Positions 9,051 through 19,232 of a stretch of 64,000 nucleotides of DNA are shown here, piece by piece. Position 1 is the stretch's first letter, and every line of letters begins with the position of its first letter. The DNA comes from Methanobrevibacter sp. V74. GTDB lineage: Archaea; Methanobacteriota; Methanobacteria; Methanobacteriales; Methanobacteriaceae. The position numbers and the translations under genes were made by a program. Where the stretch lies: assembly GCF_963082495.1 (NCBI RefSeq), contig NZ_CAUJAN010000001.1:62001-126000 (forward strand), given 5' to 3'. The notes under the pieces are model-generated. The model was given only the letters and a program-made list of their open reading frames with translations. It was not told the DNA's origin and made no database searches.

Positions 9051-10013
9051 ATGAAAGATTATTTAATTAAGTCAAATGCAGAAACTAATCCTGAATATGG
9101 ATGTAATCCTTATGAAAGACCTATTGAAGAACATATAGCTAAAGGTATAATTAATTTAGACAAACCCTCTGGCCCTACTTCTCATGAAATTGACTCATGG
9201 ATTAAACGTATTTTAAATTTGGAAAAATCTGGGCACGGAGGAACTCTTGATCCTAAAGTTACTGGAATTTTGCCAGTGGGGTTAAATGATGCAACCCGTG
9301 CAATACAACTTCTTTTAACAGCTCCGAAGGAATATGTTTGTTTATTAACATTCCATCAAGATGTTTCACAAGATAGGATTCATGAAGTCTTTGAGGAATT
9401 CACAGGTAAAATATTCCAGCTTCCTCCGGTTAAATCAGCTGTAAAACGTGAAATGAGAACACGTAATATTTACTATTCAACTATTTATGAAATTGAAGGT
9501 CGTGATGTTTTATTCAGAATAGGTTGTGAAGCTGGAACTTATGTTAGAACCTATTGTCATAATATTGGAGAGGCCTTGAGTGTTGGATCTCATATGGCTG
9601 AGCTTAGAAGGACTCAAGTTGGGTTTTTCAATGAGAAAAATCATTTAATGACTCTTCAAGATGTAACTGATGCGTATCATTTTTGGAGAGAAGATGGGGA
9701 TGAATCATTCTTACGTGAAGCTATAATGCCTATGGAGAGGGCTGCGGATTATTTACCAAAAATAATTGTTAAGGATTCTGCTGTTGATGCGATTTGTCAT
9801 GGTGCAGACTTAGCTTGTGGAGGCATTGCTGAGTTAACAGGTAATATTAAAAAAAATGATATTGTGGCAATTGAAACACTTAAAGGGGAATTAATTGGTG
9901 CCGGTCATTCATTATTAACTTCTAACGAGATTTTAGAAGCAGATTCAGGTTTTGCTGTTAATGTTTCTAAAGTGTTTATGAAACCAGATACTTATCCGAG
10001 ATTTTGGAAGTAG
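9051..10013 (+). CDS. cbf5: tRNA/rRNA pseudouridine synthase Cbf5 (TruB family)
   Basis: Archaeal dyskerin homologue, catalytic subunit of H/ACA RNPs that also makes pseudouridine 55 in tRNA. Of 320 residues: N-terminal extension, GIINLDKPSGPTSHEIDSWI (about 32-51), the catalytic Asp in SGHGGTLDPKVTGILPVG, AGTYVRTYCHNIGEALS, and a C-terminal PUA domain from about residue 230 (YLPKIIVKDSAVDAICHGAD). Normally linked to eL14; here it is separated by a methyltransferase and an IS remnant. The upstream TTATATTATACGATAAAATTATATTTT stretch may supply its own promoter. Confidence 0.95.
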   Translation: MKDYLIKSNAETNPEYGCNPYERPIEEHIAKGIINLDKPSGPTSHEIDSWIKRILNLEKSGHGGTLDPKVTGILPVGLNDATRAIQLLLTAPKEYVCLLTFHQDVSQDRIHEVFEEFTGKIFQLPPVKSAVKREMRTRNIYYSTIYEIEGRDVLFRIGCEAGTYVRTYCHNIGEALSVGSHMAELRRTQVGFFNEKNHLMTLQDVTDAYHFWREDGDESFLREAIMPMERAADYLPKIIVKDSAVDAICHGADLACGGIAELTGNIKKNDIVAIETLKGELIGAGHSLLTSNEILEADSGFAVNVSKVFMKPDTYPRFWK

Positions 10014-10223
10014 TGTTTTTATTTTATTTTTTTTTCAGTTTAATGGAATTTAAAAACTTTTAATCATTATTATGCAATAATCTATATTAAAAACCACATG
10101 TTGGTATGGAATAATATTATATGCTAAAATAAAACGCATAACTGCTAAAAAAAATAATAAAAATTAAAAAAGCATTAATTTTAAAAATTCTGTTTTATGT
10201 TCTCAAAAAAAGAAATGGAAAAG

Positions 10224-11990
10224 CTAAAATGCTCCTCCACCTCCACCTCCTGATCCTCCTCCAAGGCTACCGAATCCATCAGAGTCAGATGAAGGATTAG
10301 CCGCACTCTCGCCAGTTATGAATGCAGCACTCATCATACTGTATCCGCCATAATAATGATATCTGAATACATCTTCATCATAGTTGGATATATTTGGTAC
10401 TTGCAGTTTCATGGAGTCATAAACCTTGTCTGCTATTCCAAGAGCCGCACCATAAATCAAGTACTTTTTCCAAACGATTATAGATTCTGGAGGGTATTCT
10501 TTAATTAAACTACTGTCTTCTAAAAATTTCTTCAAATTTTTCCATTTGAGATAGTAGAGTCTACCTTCTTCAGTCCATTTTCCAAAAATATCTTCGTTTA
10601 CTAAAAGAATGGCGATTGAAAATATTAATAGAAATATTCCTCCAATTATGCAATACAGTCCATTTTTAAGTGGGGTTGTAAATCCAAGAATAGCAATTAT
10701 TATACTGAATACAATTCCTATTAATCCAATACCCATAATTATTGTAGAACCAGTATTGTCAAAGTATTTTGCAGGATTTGTTTCATTTTTAACTGATGTT
10801 TCCCAGTCTCCAATTTTCTCCATAAACCATTTAGCATTGTCTTCTGATGATAATTGTTCATTAAGTGCTGAAAGATTCAAGATATTATTTGCCGAAAAAT
10901 GATGTAATGTGTCAAATACAATTTTTTCATTTGTACTTAATTCTTCTTTACTATTAAATGTCAAAAGCAAATCATTTGTTTGGCTGTGAATATCCTCTTG
11001 GGTATCTAAATTAATAGCTTTTTTGTCAATAATGCTCATTATTGAAGCTTCAAATCCTTTCATATTTGGGGTTCCAATATCTGTTCTGTTTTCAATAAGT
11101 GCATTAACAACTTCTGGCGGATCATCAGTTGGCAAATCTCTTTCATAAATTCCATCGTAATTTACTTCAGGTTCTCTACCATATTTTAAATATGTGAATA
11201 TTGCACCAATGGGACTTAAAAGAGATAATAATCCTAGAATTATATAAGCGGTATTCCAAAAGTTACGTCCGTTAACGCTGTCTTCCAAATTTTTCATTAT
11301 CATGTCACGGCCGTTTTGATTCACATGTTTTGCATAAGTTGCATTATTAAAATCACTTAATGGCATTAGGACAAGTAATTCATAAAATTCACCTTTGGGA
11401 ATAGATGAAGTTTGTGCTGTTATTGTATCTCCGTTTATTGATGAGGATTTATTATATTCCTGGGGATTTAAGAAATATTCATTCCCTTTATCTCCAGGCA
11501 GATGTATCTTAGCTGTTAAACTTCCAACACCAACATCCCATTCTTCACCCCAGAGTTTATATTGGAGTTCGCCAACATCATTAAAAAGAGTCACTACATT
11601 AGTGATATCATAACTAATGTAAACTGTCACATCACAATCTTTTATGCCTTGTGTGTGGGCTGCATCAGAGTATAAATAAATCTTTAAATGTTTATAACCC
11701 TTATCATCACTTTCTTTTAAAACAGGATAAGCGCCATTGGCCGAAACTTTAATATTTTCAATCCTTTCTCCGGATTTTAGGGGAATATCCCTATAAATTC
11801 CATTAAAAGCTCCGTCAAATGCATAATCATACTTTTCATCTACATGCAGTAGACCATCATTTCCAACTGTTAAATCTATAAATGCTTGATTTATGGTGTA
11901 ACTTCTATCATCGTCTGCCGATACAAATGTGATTGTTGAAAATAATATTAAAAAAAGTAAGATTATACAAAATGTTTTTTTAACATTCAT
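10224..11990 (-). CDS. DUF2207 domain secreted membrane protein
   Basis: 588 residues. It has a signal peptide (about 1-25, cleavage near VSADD), an extracytoplasmic DUF2207 region with SYTINQAFIDLTVGNDGLLH, YDYAFDGAFNGIYRDIPLK and VVTLFNDVGELQYKLWGEEW, a TM segment near 247-267, a cytoplasmic-type stretch, two TM segments around 425-470, and a Gly-rich tail SLGGGSGGGGGGAF typical of this family. It is 14 bases downstream of lemA, the common DUF2207-LemA pairing. Function is unknown; a cell-envelope role is inferred. Confidence 0.9.
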   Translation of the reverse strand: MNVKKTFCIILLFLILFSTITFVSADDDRSYTINQAFIDLTVGNDGLLHVDEKYDYAFDGAFNGIYRDIPLKSGERIENIKVSANGAYPVLKESDDKGYKHLKIYLYSDAAHTQGIKDCDVTVYISYDITNVVTLFNDVGELQYKLWGEEWDVGVGSLTAKIHLPGDKGNEYFLNPQEYNKSSSINGDTITAQTSSIPKGEFYELLVLMPLSDFNNATYAKHVNQNGRDMIMKNLEDSVNGRNFWNTAYIILGLLSLLSPIGAIFTYLKYGREPEVNYDGIYERDLPTDDPPEVVNALIENRTDIGTPNMKGFEASIMSIIDKKAINLDTQEDIHSQTNDLLLTFNSKEELSTNEKIVFDTLHHFSANNILNLSALNEQLSSEDNAKWFMEKIGDWETSVKNETNPAKYFDNTGSTIIMGIGLIGIVFSIIIAILGFTTPLKNGLYCIIGGIFLLIFSIAILLVNEDIFGKWTEEGRLYYLKWKNLKKFLEDSSLIKEYPPESIIVWKKYLIYGAALGIADKVYDSMKLQVPNISNYDEDVFRYHYYGGYSMMSAAFITGESAANPSSDSDGFGSLGGGSGGGGGGAF

Positions 11991-12004
11991 ATAATCGCCC
12001 TTAT

Positions 12005-12559
12005 TTAAAATTCAACTTGTGGAACTGCTTTTTCTGTTTCAGGAGCTTTAAAAAATTCTTCTTCTTTAAAACCAAATAAACCTGCAATGAGGTTACTTGG
12101 GAATTGCTGACAGGAATTATTGAATTTTAAAACAATATCATTGTAGAATTGCCGTGAATATGCAATTTTATCTTCAGTGTCACTCAATTCCTTTTGTAAT
12201 TGTTGGAAATTACTATTGGCTTTTAAGTCAGGATAACTTTCAGCAACTGCAAAAAGTGATTTTAATGCATCTGTTAATTGGTTATCTGCAGCACTAACTT
12301 CTTCAACAGAAGATGCACTCATAACACTAGCTCTAGCTTTTGTAACTTCTTCTAAAACACCTTTTTCGTGTGAAGCGTAACCTTTTACAGTTTCTACCAA
12401 ATTCGGTATTAAATCATTTCTACGTTTAAGTTGAACATCGATTTGTGAATAACTGTTTTTTACACGGTTTCTAAGTCCAACGAGACTATTGTACATATGA
12501 ATTACTGTTCCTATAATTATGATTACAATCACAATAATTACTATCATTAGTATGTCCAT
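12005..12559 (-). CDS. lemA: LemA family protein
   Basis: 184 residues: an N-terminal TM helix of Ile/Val (about 3-23), then a helical-bundle domain with [54 protein letters not shown] and the closing [36 protein letters not shown]. These are the LemA signature. It precedes the DUF2207 gene in one operon. Biochemical role unknown. The start follows AGGTGAT. Confidence 0.93.
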   Translation of the reverse strand: MDILMIVIIVIVIIIIGTVIHMYNSLVGLRNRVKNSYSQIDVQLKRRNDLIPNLVETVKGYASHEKGVLEEVTKARASVMSASSVEEVSAADNQLTDALKSLFAVAESYPDLKANSNFQQLQKELSDTEDKIAYSRQFYNDIVLKFNNSCQQFPSNLIAGLFGFKEEEFFKAPETEKAVPQVEF

Positions 12560-12687
12560 TTTATCACCTACAAATTATATATACTACTTTTGTTTAAATA
12601 TACTTTGTCATTTAAAATTTACACATGATTAAAATATAATTATGTACTGTAATCATTATTTTTTAAAAATCGCACATTCAAGCAAAG

Positions 12688-12698
12688 CTTTATATATG
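12688..12698 (+). promoter_or_regulatory. TATA box for tRNA-Ser
   Basis: CTTTATATATG, a close match to the methanogen TATA element, lies 73 bases upstream of the mature tRNA, preceded by an A-rich BRE-like AGCAAAG. A start about 25 bases downstream would give a 5' leader of some 50 bases removed by RNase P. Confidence 0.6.
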
Positions 12699-12770
12699 TT
12701 AAGGTAAATACATTATTATATCATATTATTCTAGACAATATGATGTGCAGGTATTGCTAACTATTTCAAT

Positions 12771-12855
12771 GCCGAGATAGTCTAGCCTGGTAAGGCGCGA
12801 GACTGGAAATCTCGTGGGCGTTCAGCCCTCCTGGGTTCAAATCCCAGTCTCGGCG
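12771..12855 (+). tRNA. tRNA-Ser (anticodon GGA)
   Basis: Class II tRNA of 85 bases. The acceptor stem is GCCGAGA (12771-12777) with TCTCGGC (12848-12854) and G as discriminator. The anticodon stem CGAGA/TCTCG encloses CTGGAAA, giving GGA at 12805-12807. A long variable arm (GGGC-GTTCA-GCCC) and a T arm with GGTTCAAATCC are present. CCA is not encoded. No intron. It precedes the uS13 gene. Confidence 0.96.
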
Positions 12856-13039
12856 TTTATTAGTTTTTAACTATATTTTTTTGATATTTAATTAAAAATA
12901 CTTGTTAAACTGATATTTATTGCACTCTTAGCTGATATGCTAAGTTTATAACTGTTGAAAAAACTGTGTTTTGTAATTCAAAACATTCGAATCTATATTT
13001 TACGTCTCGTAGGTTCGCTCTATAAATGGAGGTTATTTA

Positions 13040-13489
13040 ATGGAAGACGAATTCAAACATTTAGTACGTATTTCAAGAAAGGACGTTAATGGTAATAAAA
13101 CCATCGAACAAGCTTTAACTGAAATAAAAGGTGTTGGAATATCTTTATCTAAAACTATGTGCCGCATTTTGGACTTAGATTTAGATGTTAAAATTGGATA
13201 CATTGCTGACGAAGATGTTTTAAAAATTGAAGAAATTTTGGAAAATCCTTTAGATCATGGAATCCCAACTTGGATGTTAAACAGAAGAGAGGATTATGTA
13301 ACTGGTGAAAACATTCACTTAATCGAGTCAGACCTTGACATGACTTTAAGGGATGATTTGAACAGAATGAAAAAGACCAGAAGCTACAAAGGTAGAAGAC
13401 ATGAAGTTGGTTTGCCTGTTAGAGGTCAAAGAACCAAGTCTACTTTCAGAAAAAGTTCTTCAGTTGGTGTAAAACGTTCAAGAGGTTAG
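13040..13489 (+). CDS. rps13p: 30S ribosomal protein uS13
   Basis: Small-subunit head protein S13, 149 residues, archaeal form: [40 protein letters not shown] (helix-hairpin-helix), [14 protein letters not shown], and the basic tail [32 protein letters not shown] precedes the ATG. It opens the second ribosomal/RNA polymerase operon of the window; the 180-base gap after tRNA-Ser carries the likely promoter and a small hairpin (CTTAGC/GCTAAG near 12928-12945). Confidence 0.97.
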   Translation: MEDEFKHLVRISRKDVNGNKTIEQALTEIKGVGISLSKTMCRILDLDLDVKIGYIADEDVLKIEEILENPLDHGIPTWMLNRREDYVTGENIHLIESDLDMTLRDDLNRMKKTRSYKGRRHEVGLPVRGQRTKSTFRKSSSVGVKRSRG

Positions 13490-13549
13490 GCAAGAGCTTT
13501 TTTTGTAAATTAAAATATTTAAATTCAATTTTATTAAGGAGATGTTTTA

Positions 13550-14089
13550 ATGGGACAACCTAGAAAATCAAGGAAAAAGTATAATACACCACCACATCCT
13601 TGGAATGCGGAAAGAATTAAAAATGAAAATAAATTAATGACTAAATACGGCTTAAAAAACAAAAAAGAAATTTGGAAAGCTGATACTTTAGTTAGAAGAT
13701 ATAGTAGGGAAGCAAGATTCTTACTTGGTTTCGATACTGATCAAATGGTTAAAGAAAAATTAGAATTATTAGGACACTTAGCTAGAACCGGTGTTTTGCC
13801 AGAAGGTGCAGCTCTTGAAGATATTTTAGATTTAAATGTAGAGGATATCTTAAGAAGAAGATTACAAACTATCGTATTTAAGAAAGGTTTAGCTCGTACT
13901 CCTAAAGAAGCAAGAATGTTTGTTGTACACGGTCACATAGCTTTAAATGGTAAAAAAATCGATTCACCAAGTTATGTAGTATTGGATGGTCAAGAAGATG
14001 ATGTTGGTTTCTATAGTTCTTCACCTGTAGCAAAACAAATTGAAGAGTACAACAACGGTAAGGATAATAAAGCTAATACAGAAGAATAA
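13550..14089 (+). CDS. rps4p: 30S ribosomal protein uS4
   Basis: Small-subunit assembly protein S4, 179 residues, archaeal form. The start [19 protein letters not shown] and the S4 RNA-binding domain with [40 protein letters not shown] are diagnostic. AAGGAGATG precedes the ATG at normal spacing. Confidence 0.97.
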   Translation: MGQPRKSRKKYNTPPHPWNAERIKNENKLMTKYGLKNKKEIWKADTLVRRYSREARFLLGFDTDQMVKEKLELLGHLARTGVLPEGAALEDILDLNVEDILRRRLQTIVFKKGLARTPKEARMFVVHGHIALNGKKIDSPSYVVLDGQEDDVGFYSSSPVAKQIEEYNNGKDNKANTEE

Positions 14090-14100
14090 AGGGTGTAACT

Positions 14101-14493
14101 ATGGCAAAAGATGAAAAATGGGGTATAGCTAATATTTACTCATCATTTAATAACACTATTATTACTGTAACAGATATTACTGGTGCTGAGACTATTTCTC
14201 AATGGTCCGGTGGTAAAGTTGTTCGTGCAGATAGACAACAAGCTTCACCATTCGCAGCAATGGCTGCAGCAAATAGAATAGCTGATGATGCTAAGGAAAA
14301 AGGTTTTGTTGGATTGCATATTAAAGTAAGAGCTCCTGGTGGAAATGGGCCTAGAAGTCCTGGACCTGGTGCACAAGCAACAATTCGTGCTTTAGCAAGA
14401 GCTGGAATTAAAATAGGAAAAATTGAAGATATCACTCCTATTCCTCACGATGGTACTGGAAGACCTGGTGGTAAAAGAGGAAGAAGAGTTTAA
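14101..14493 (+). CDS. rps11p: 30S ribosomal protein uS11
   Basis: Small-subunit platform protein S11, 130 residues: [59 protein letters not shown] and [20 protein letters not shown] at the C-terminus. GGGTGTAACT precedes the ATG, 11 bases after uS4. Confidence 0.97.
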   Translation: MAKDEKWGIANIYSSFNNTIITVTDITGAETISQWSGGKVVRADRQQASPFAAMAAANRIADDAKEKGFVGLHIKVRAPGGNGPRSPGPGAQATIRALARAGIKIGKIEDITPIPHDGTGRPGGKRGRRV

Positions 14494-14508
14494 ACAGAAG
14501 GGTTTAAT

Positions 14509-15309
14509 ATGGAGATAGAATTAAAAAGTCAAAGTGATGATGAAATAGTATTCATTGTTCGTGACGCGGAAGTACCTTTTATTAATGCTATTAGAAGAGT
14601 TGCTATGGTCAATGTTCCAAAAATAGCTATTGAAGACGTTAATATTATCAGAAATGATTCTGCAATGTTTAATGAGGTGCTAGCTCATAGGCTTGGTTTA
14701 ACTCCTTTAGTTTCTGATTTAGATGCTCTTGAAGGTTTATCATTGCCTGAAGATGATTATTGGGAAGAGTATTCAAATGGGATCATGTTCCATTTGGATG
14801 AAGAAGGGCCTAAAGTTGTTTACTCTAAGGATTTAATATCTTCAGACTCTAAAATTAAACCTGTTTACGACACTATACCTTTAGTAAAACTTAAAAAAGG
14901 CGAAAAACTCAATATTGAAGCAGTTGCTAAAGTTGGGTATGGTAAAGAACATGCTAAATGGATGCCGACAACTGTTTGTGCATACAAACAATATCCAGAA
15001 ATAACATTTAATGAAGATGTTGAAATAGATTATAATTGTGCTCAAGCATGTCCCAGAGGTATTTTAAAATCAGATAGAAGATCTAAAAAAATCAAAATAT
15101 TGGATATTGAAGATTGTACCATGTGCAAAAGCTGTGTAAGGGCTTCTGACAATGGTTACATTAATGTGGGAGATCGTGAAAATGATTTCATATTTAGAAT
15201 TGAAACTGATGGAGCAATGCCTCCTAAAGAAGTTTTATTAAAAGCTTGTGACGTATTAGGTGAAAAAGCGGATAAGTTTATCAGATTTAGTGAAGAAGGA
15301 GGAAATTAA
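14509..15309 (+). CDS. rpoD: DNA-directed RNA polymerase subunit D (Rpo3)
   Basis: Archaeal homologue of bacterial alpha and eukaryotic Rpb3, needed for RNA polymerase assembly with Rpo11. 266 residues. VPFINAIRRVAMVNVPKIAIEDV is the dimerisation core; LAHRLGLTPLVSDLDAL follows. Residues about 175-215 form a ferredoxin-like insert with CAQACPRGIL and CTMCKSCVRASD, so an Fe-S cluster is likely. It lies in the conserved uS11-rpoD-eL18 order. Confidence 0.96.
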   Translation: MEIELKSQSDDEIVFIVRDAEVPFINAIRRVAMVNVPKIAIEDVNIIRNDSAMFNEVLAHRLGLTPLVSDLDALEGLSLPEDDYWEEYSNGIMFHLDEEGPKVVYSKDLISSDSKIKPVYDTIPLVKLKKGEKLNIEAVAKVGYGKEHAKWMPTTVCAYKQYPEITFNEDVEIDYNCAQACPRGILKSDRRSKKIKILDIEDCTMCKSCVRASDNGYINVGDRENDFIFRIETDGAMPPKEVLLKACDVLGEKADKFIRFSEEGGN

Positions 15310-15311
15310 TA

Positions 15312-15677
15312 ATGGTTAAAAAAGTTGTAAAAACAAATCCTAACCTTATTGAACTTATTAATAAACTTTATGAAAAATCAAGAAGTGACGATGCAGCTAT
15401 TTGGATGGATGTTGCACAAAGACTCGAAAGGTCTAATAGAAGAACCGCTGAAGTTAATTTGTCTGACATTGCAAGACATGCTGAAGCTGGTGAAACTATT
15501 TTAGTCCCTGGTAAAGTTTTATCAAATGGTGATTTAGAAAACAAGGTAGATGTTGTAGCATTGAAATTCTCAGCTAAAGCACAAGAAAAAATTGAAACTG
15601 CAGGCGGAGAATGCATCTCAATTGAGGAAATTATGGAAAGTAATCCTAAAGGATCAAACATAAGGATTATGGAATAG
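15312..15677 (+). CDS. rpl18e: 50S ribosomal protein eL18
   Basis: Large-subunit protein L18e, 121 residues, related to bacterial L15. Features: TNPNLIELINKLYEKSRSDD, AAIWMDVAQRLERSNRRTAE, the loop ETILVPGKVLSNGDL and the VDVVALKFSAKAQEKIETAG domain. It starts 2 bases after rpoD within the same operon. Confidence 0.96.
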   Translation: MVKKVVKTNPNLIELINKLYEKSRSDDAAIWMDVAQRLERSNRRTAEVNLSDIARHAEAGETILVPGKVLSNGDLENKVDVVALKFSAKAQEKIETAGGECISIEEIMESNPKGSNIRIME

Positions 15678-15689
15678 GGGATGTGTGTT

Positions 15690-16115
15690 ATGATGATTAT
15701 TGATGGTGAAGGATGCGTTTTAGGAAGATTAGCTAGTGTAACTAGTAAAAATCTTTTAGAAGGCGAAGAAGTTGTAATTCTCAACGCTGAAAAAATCATG
15801 TTAACTGGTAATAAGGATTGGGCTTATGCTAAATACAAGCAAAGAGTTGACAGGGCAAGTATTTCTAACCCTCGTGACTTAGGTCCTAAATATCCTAGAA
15901 GGCCAGATGATATATTTAGAAGAACTGTAAGAGGAATGTTGCCTTTCAAAAAATCTAAAGGTAAAACAGCATACAAAGGTTTAAAAGCTTTTGTTGGCGT
16001 ACCTGCTGAATATGCTGATGCTGAACTCACTTCAGTTCCTGAAGTAGAATACAAAAATATTAAAAAAGGTATCGAGTTAGGAGAAATCTCCAAACTTTTA
16101 GGAGCTACCTTTTAG
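15690..16115 (+). CDS. rpl13p: 50S ribosomal protein uL13
   Basis: Large-subunit protein L13, about 141 residues. The frame also has an ATG at 15681, but it touches the AGGGG binding site (15676-15680); the ATGs at 15690 or 15693, giving [15 protein letters not shown], have workable spacing. Signatures: [36 protein letters not shown] and [18 protein letters not shown]. It is followed by uS9 as in most archaea. Confidence 0.95.
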   Translation: MMIIDGEGCVLGRLASVTSKNLLEGEEVVILNAEKIMLTGNKDWAYAKYKQRVDRASISNPRDLGPKYPRRPDDIFRRTVRGMLPFKKSKGKTAYKGLKAFVGVPAEYADAELTSVPEVEYKNIKKGIELGEISKLLGATF

Positions 16116-16132
16116 ACAAGTAGGGTGTAATT

Positions 16133-16534
16133 ATGGTTAAAGTTATTCATACTAGTGGAAAACGTAAAACAGCTATCGCAAGAGGTACTGTTCGTGAAGG
16201 AACTGGTAAAGTTAGAATTAACAAAGTTCCTTTAGAACTTTACTCTCCTGAACTTGCTAACTTAAAATTACAAGAACCATTAACCTTAGCTGGAGACTTA
16301 GCTAATGAAGTGGATATTAATATCCATGTTATCGGTGGAGGAGTAATGGGTCAGGCTGAAGCTGCACGTATGGTAATTGCAAAAGGACTTGTACAATGGT
16401 CTCAAGATATGGATTTAAAAGAAAAATTCATTCACTACGACAGAACCATGTTAGTAGGTGACCCAAGACGTTCAGAACCTAAAAAATATGGTGGTCCTGG
16501 AGCAAGAGCCCGTAAACAAAAAAGTTACAGATAA
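16133..16534 (+). CDS. rps9p: 30S ribosomal protein uS9
   Basis: Small-subunit protein S9, 133 residues. Signatures: [59 protein letters not shown] and the C-terminal tail [17 protein letters not shown], which reaches the P-site tRNA. GGGTGTAATT precedes the ATG. Confidence 0.97.
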   Translation: MVKVIHTSGKRKTAIARGTVREGTGKVRINKVPLELYSPELANLKLQEPLTLAGDLANEVDINIHVIGGGVMGQAEAARMVIAKGLVQWSQDMDLKEKFIHYDRTMLVGDPRRSEPKKYGGPGARARKQKSYR

Positions 16535-16581
16535 ACTCTGTAATTTTCATATTTTATTTAAATTAAAAAAAGATGATATAA

Positions 16582-16752
16582 ATGATTCCTATAAGATGCT
16601 TAAGTTGTGGAAAACCTGTTTCAGCTCACTTTGATGAATACAATAAAAGAGTTGCAGCTGGTGAAAATTCTAAAGATGTTTTAGATGATTTAGGTTTGAC
16701 TAGATACTGTTGTAGAAGAATGTTAATTTCTCATGTGGAAACTTGGGAATAG
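16582..16752 (+). CDS. rpoN: DNA-directed RNA polymerase subunit N (Rpo10)
   Basis: A 56-residue protein, [20 protein letters not shown] onward, ending [14 protein letters not shown]. The Zn-binding CLSCG and CCRRM pairs are the invariant Rpb10/RpoN motif. It lies 47 bases after uS9 and upstream of rpoK, the conserved archaeal order. GATGAT serves as binding site. Confidence 0.96.
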   Translation: MIPIRCLSCGKPVSAHFDEYNKRVAAGENSKDVLDDLGLTRYCCRRMLISHVETWE

Positions 16753-16828
16753 ATGATTGTAGGGATATTTTTTTAATTAAAAATATAATCTTGGTAAAAT
16801 ATATGCCTAAAAAATGGAAGTAATATTC

Positions 16829-17011
16829 ATGGATGTTGAAAAGAAATTAACAAGGTTTGAAAGAGCTAGGCTTCTCGGTGCTAGAGCAATTCAAATATCT
16901 ATGGGTGCAAAACCTTTGGTAGATATTACTGATTCATTAGATCCAATTGATATAGCATACGAAGAACTCAAAGCTGGAGTTTTACCATTAGATGTTATTA
17001 GGGATGAATAG
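16829..17011 (+). CDS. rpoK: DNA-directed RNA polymerase subunit K (Rpo6)
   Basis: Homologue of bacterial omega and Rpb6. The core [40 protein letters not shown] and [11 protein letters not shown] is diagnostic. Two in-frame ATGs exist, at 16814 (65 residues) and 16829 (60 residues); GGAAG at 16816-16820 is correctly spaced for the second, which also gives the usual family length. Confidence 0.93.
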   Translation: MDVEKKLTRFERARLLGARAIQISMGAKPLVDITDSLDPIDIAYEELKAGVLPLDVIRDE

Positions 17012-17143
17012 ATTTATTCTATTTATTCTCCAATTACTTAAAAAAAATAAAAAATACCAATATAACTCTATAAAGAAACTTACTAATTTTTTATTAAGTA
17101 TAGATTAATTGGTAACAAATTAAATGACACTGAGGTGTTTTTT

Positions 17144-18388
17144 TTGGATAGTATAATAGAAGATGTCCAAGTTCGCAAGATTTTGGACAGCAGAGGCAAT
17201 CCGACCATTGAAGTGGATGTAATTACTTGGAATGGTTTTGGAAGAGCTGCTGCACCAAGTGGAGCAAGTACTGGTTCAAGAGAAGTAGTACCTTTCCCGG
17301 AAGGTGGAGTTGATATTGTAGTAAGTGAAATGGAAGATTTGATAGCTTCTGAACTTATTGGAATGGATGCTTGTGATGTCATTACAATTGATGAAGTATT
17401 AAAGGAAATAGATGGCACTGATAATTTATCAGCTATTGGAGGCAACACTACTGTAGCTATTTCCATGGCCGTTATTAAAGCAGCCGCATCATCTTATAAC
17501 ATGCCTCTTTATCAATATATTGGAGGTAATTTTGCAAACGAATTGCCATATCCTTTAGGTAATATGATGAACGGTGGTGCTCATGCTGGTGTTAATGCTC
17601 CAGATATTCAGGAATTCCTTGTTGTTCCTATTGGAGCCACTAATATTGTTGATGGAATTTTTGCAAATGCTTCTATTCACAAAAAATTAAAAGAATTAAT
17701 TCAATCTAAAGATTCTGCTTTTACCGGAGGTAAAGGAGATGAAGGCGGATGGGTACCAAACATTACTAATGCTGATGCATTAGAAATCCAAGCACAAGCT
17801 TGTGAGGAAGTTGGTGATGAGATTGGTATTGAAATCAGGCCTGCTTTAGATATGGCCGCATCTGAATTATGGGATGTAAATGAGCAAAAATATATTTATG
17901 CTCAAGATAATATCAAACGAGATACCGGAGATCAAATTGATTTCGTAAAAGATATTATTGATACATATAAAATGTTTTATGTAGAAGACCCATTTGACGA
18001 GTCTGACTTCGAAGGATTTGCTCAATTAACTTCTAAAGTAGGAGATAAATGTCTCATTTGTGGTGATGATTTATTCACCACCAATAGGAAGCTTTTAGCT
18101 AAGGGTATTGAAATGAAAGCTGCAAATGCTATTATTATCAAACCTAACCAAATTGGATGTTTATCTGAAACATTTGCTACTGTTAAATTAGCAAAAGAAA
18201 ATGGTATTGTACCTGTTGTTTCTCACCGTTCTGGTGAAACTACTGATGAAACAATAGCTCACTTGGCTGTTGGTTTTTCATCTCCGATGATAAAAACTGG
18301 AGCTATTGGCGGAGAAAGAATAGCTAAATTAAATGAGCTTATCCGTATAGAAGAAAAACTTCCAAATTCAATAATGGGTGAATTTTAA
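17144..18388 (+). CDS. eno: Enolase
   Basis: Phosphopyruvate hydratase converting 2-phosphoglycerate to phosphoenolpyruvate. The frame opens at a GTG inside the GAGGTG binding site (17132-17137); TTG at 17144, giving [19 protein letters not shown], is 6 bases after it and is the likely start (414 residues). Motifs: [43 protein letters not shown], the metal-binding Asp/Glu in [10 protein letters not shown] and CGDD, and the catalytic KPNQIG and [10 protein letters not shown]. Confidence 0.96.
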   Translation: MDSIIEDVQVRKILDSRGNPTIEVDVITWNGFGRAAAPSGASTGSREVVPFPEGGVDIVVSEMEDLIASELIGMDACDVITIDEVLKEIDGTDNLSAIGGNTTVAISMAVIKAAASSYNMPLYQYIGGNFANELPYPLGNMMNGGAHAGVNAPDIQEFLVVPIGATNIVDGIFANASIHKKLKELIQSKDSAFTGGKGDEGGWVPNITNADALEIQAQACEEVGDEIGIEIRPALDMAASELWDVNEQKYIYAQDNIKRDTGDQIDFVKDIIDTYKMFYVEDPFDESDFEGFAQLTSKVGDKCLICGDDLFTTNRKLLAKGIEMKAANAIIIKPNQIGCLSETFATVKLAKENGIVPVVSHRSGETTDETIAHLAVGFSSPMIKTGAIGGERIAKLNELIRIEEKLPNSIMGEF

Positions 18389-18410
18389 ATAAGGTTTGGG
18401 GAGAAAGATT

Positions 18411-18605
18411 ATGGCAAAAGTAATTCTCGACTACGATAAATGTGATGGTGCTGACTGTGCAGAATGTGCTGATGTCTGCCCAATGGAAGTATTAGTTCTT
18501 AGTGGGGACAAAATCGAAATTGTTGACCCAGATGAATGTAGTTATTGTGAAGTATGTATGGACGTTTGTCCAAATGAATGTATTATAATTGAAGATGATT
18601 TTTAA
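18411..18605 (+). CDS. 2[4Fe-4S] ferredoxin
   Basis: A 64-residue ferredoxin. ATG at 18411 follows GGGGAG at good spacing; the open frame from TTG 18396 runs through that binding site. First cluster motif: CDGADCAECADVCP, with four residues between the first two Cys instead of two; second: CSYCEVCMDVCP, the classical pattern. It sits between eno and rps2, a conserved place in Methanobacteriales. Electron partner unknown. Confidence 0.92.
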   Translation: MAKVILDYDKCDGADCAECADVCPMEVLVLSGDKIEIVDPDECSYCEVCMDVCPNECIIIEDDF

Positions 18606-18620
18606 ATTGTAGGTGAAAAA

Positions 18621-19223
18621 ATGGTAAATGAAGAACTTTTAATAGACTTAGATAATTATTTAGCGGCTGGTTTACACATCGGAACCCAGCAAAAAACTAG
18701 TGATATGGAAAAATACATATTCAGAGTAAGATCTGATGGGTTATATGTATTGGATATTCAAAAAACCGATGAAAGAATCAGACAAATCGCAAAACTTTTA
18801 GCAAAATATGACCCGGAAGATATTTTAGTAGTAGCTACACGTCAGTATGGTCAAGCTCCTGTTAAAAAATTCGGGGAGTTGACTGGTGCTAAAACTATTC
18901 CTGGAAGATTCATTCCAGGTACTTTAACTAATCCGAATTATGCTAAATTCATTGAACCAAAAATTATTGTTGTAACTGACCCAAGATCAGACGCACAAGC
19001 AATTTTAGAATCCAAACAAAATGGTATTCCTGTAATTGCATTATGTGATACTGAAAACTTACTTAGTTTTGTTGATATTGTAGTGCCTGTAAACAACAAA
19101 GGTAGAAAAGCTATTGCTTTAGTTTACTGGTTACTTGCAAGGCAAATTTTAAGAGAAAGAGGGGACATCCCAGAAGACGGTGACTTAGATATTGATTCTA
19201 CTGAATTCGAACTTAAATTTTAA
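18621..19223 (+). CDS. rps2p: 30S ribosomal protein uS2
   Basis: Small-subunit protein S2, 200 residues, archaeal/eukaryotic (p40) type. Motifs: [76 protein letters not shown] and [30 protein letters not shown] precedes the ATG. Confidence 0.97.
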   Translation: MVNEELLIDLDNYLAAGLHIGTQQKTSDMEKYIFRVRSDGLYVLDIQKTDERIRQIAKLLAKYDPEDILVVATRQYGQAPVKKFGELTGAKTIPGRFIPGTLTNPNYAKFIEPKIIVVTDPRSDAQAILESKQNGIPVIALCDTENLLSFVDIVVPVNNKGRKAIALVYWLLARQILRERGDIPEDGDLDIDSTEFELKF

Positions 19224-19232
19224 GTGAGTTAG

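Noticed and set aside
12771-12855. tRNA-Leu instead of tRNA-Ser
   Set aside because: The long variable arm fits both, but the anticodon loop CTGGAAA gives GGA, a serine anticodon.
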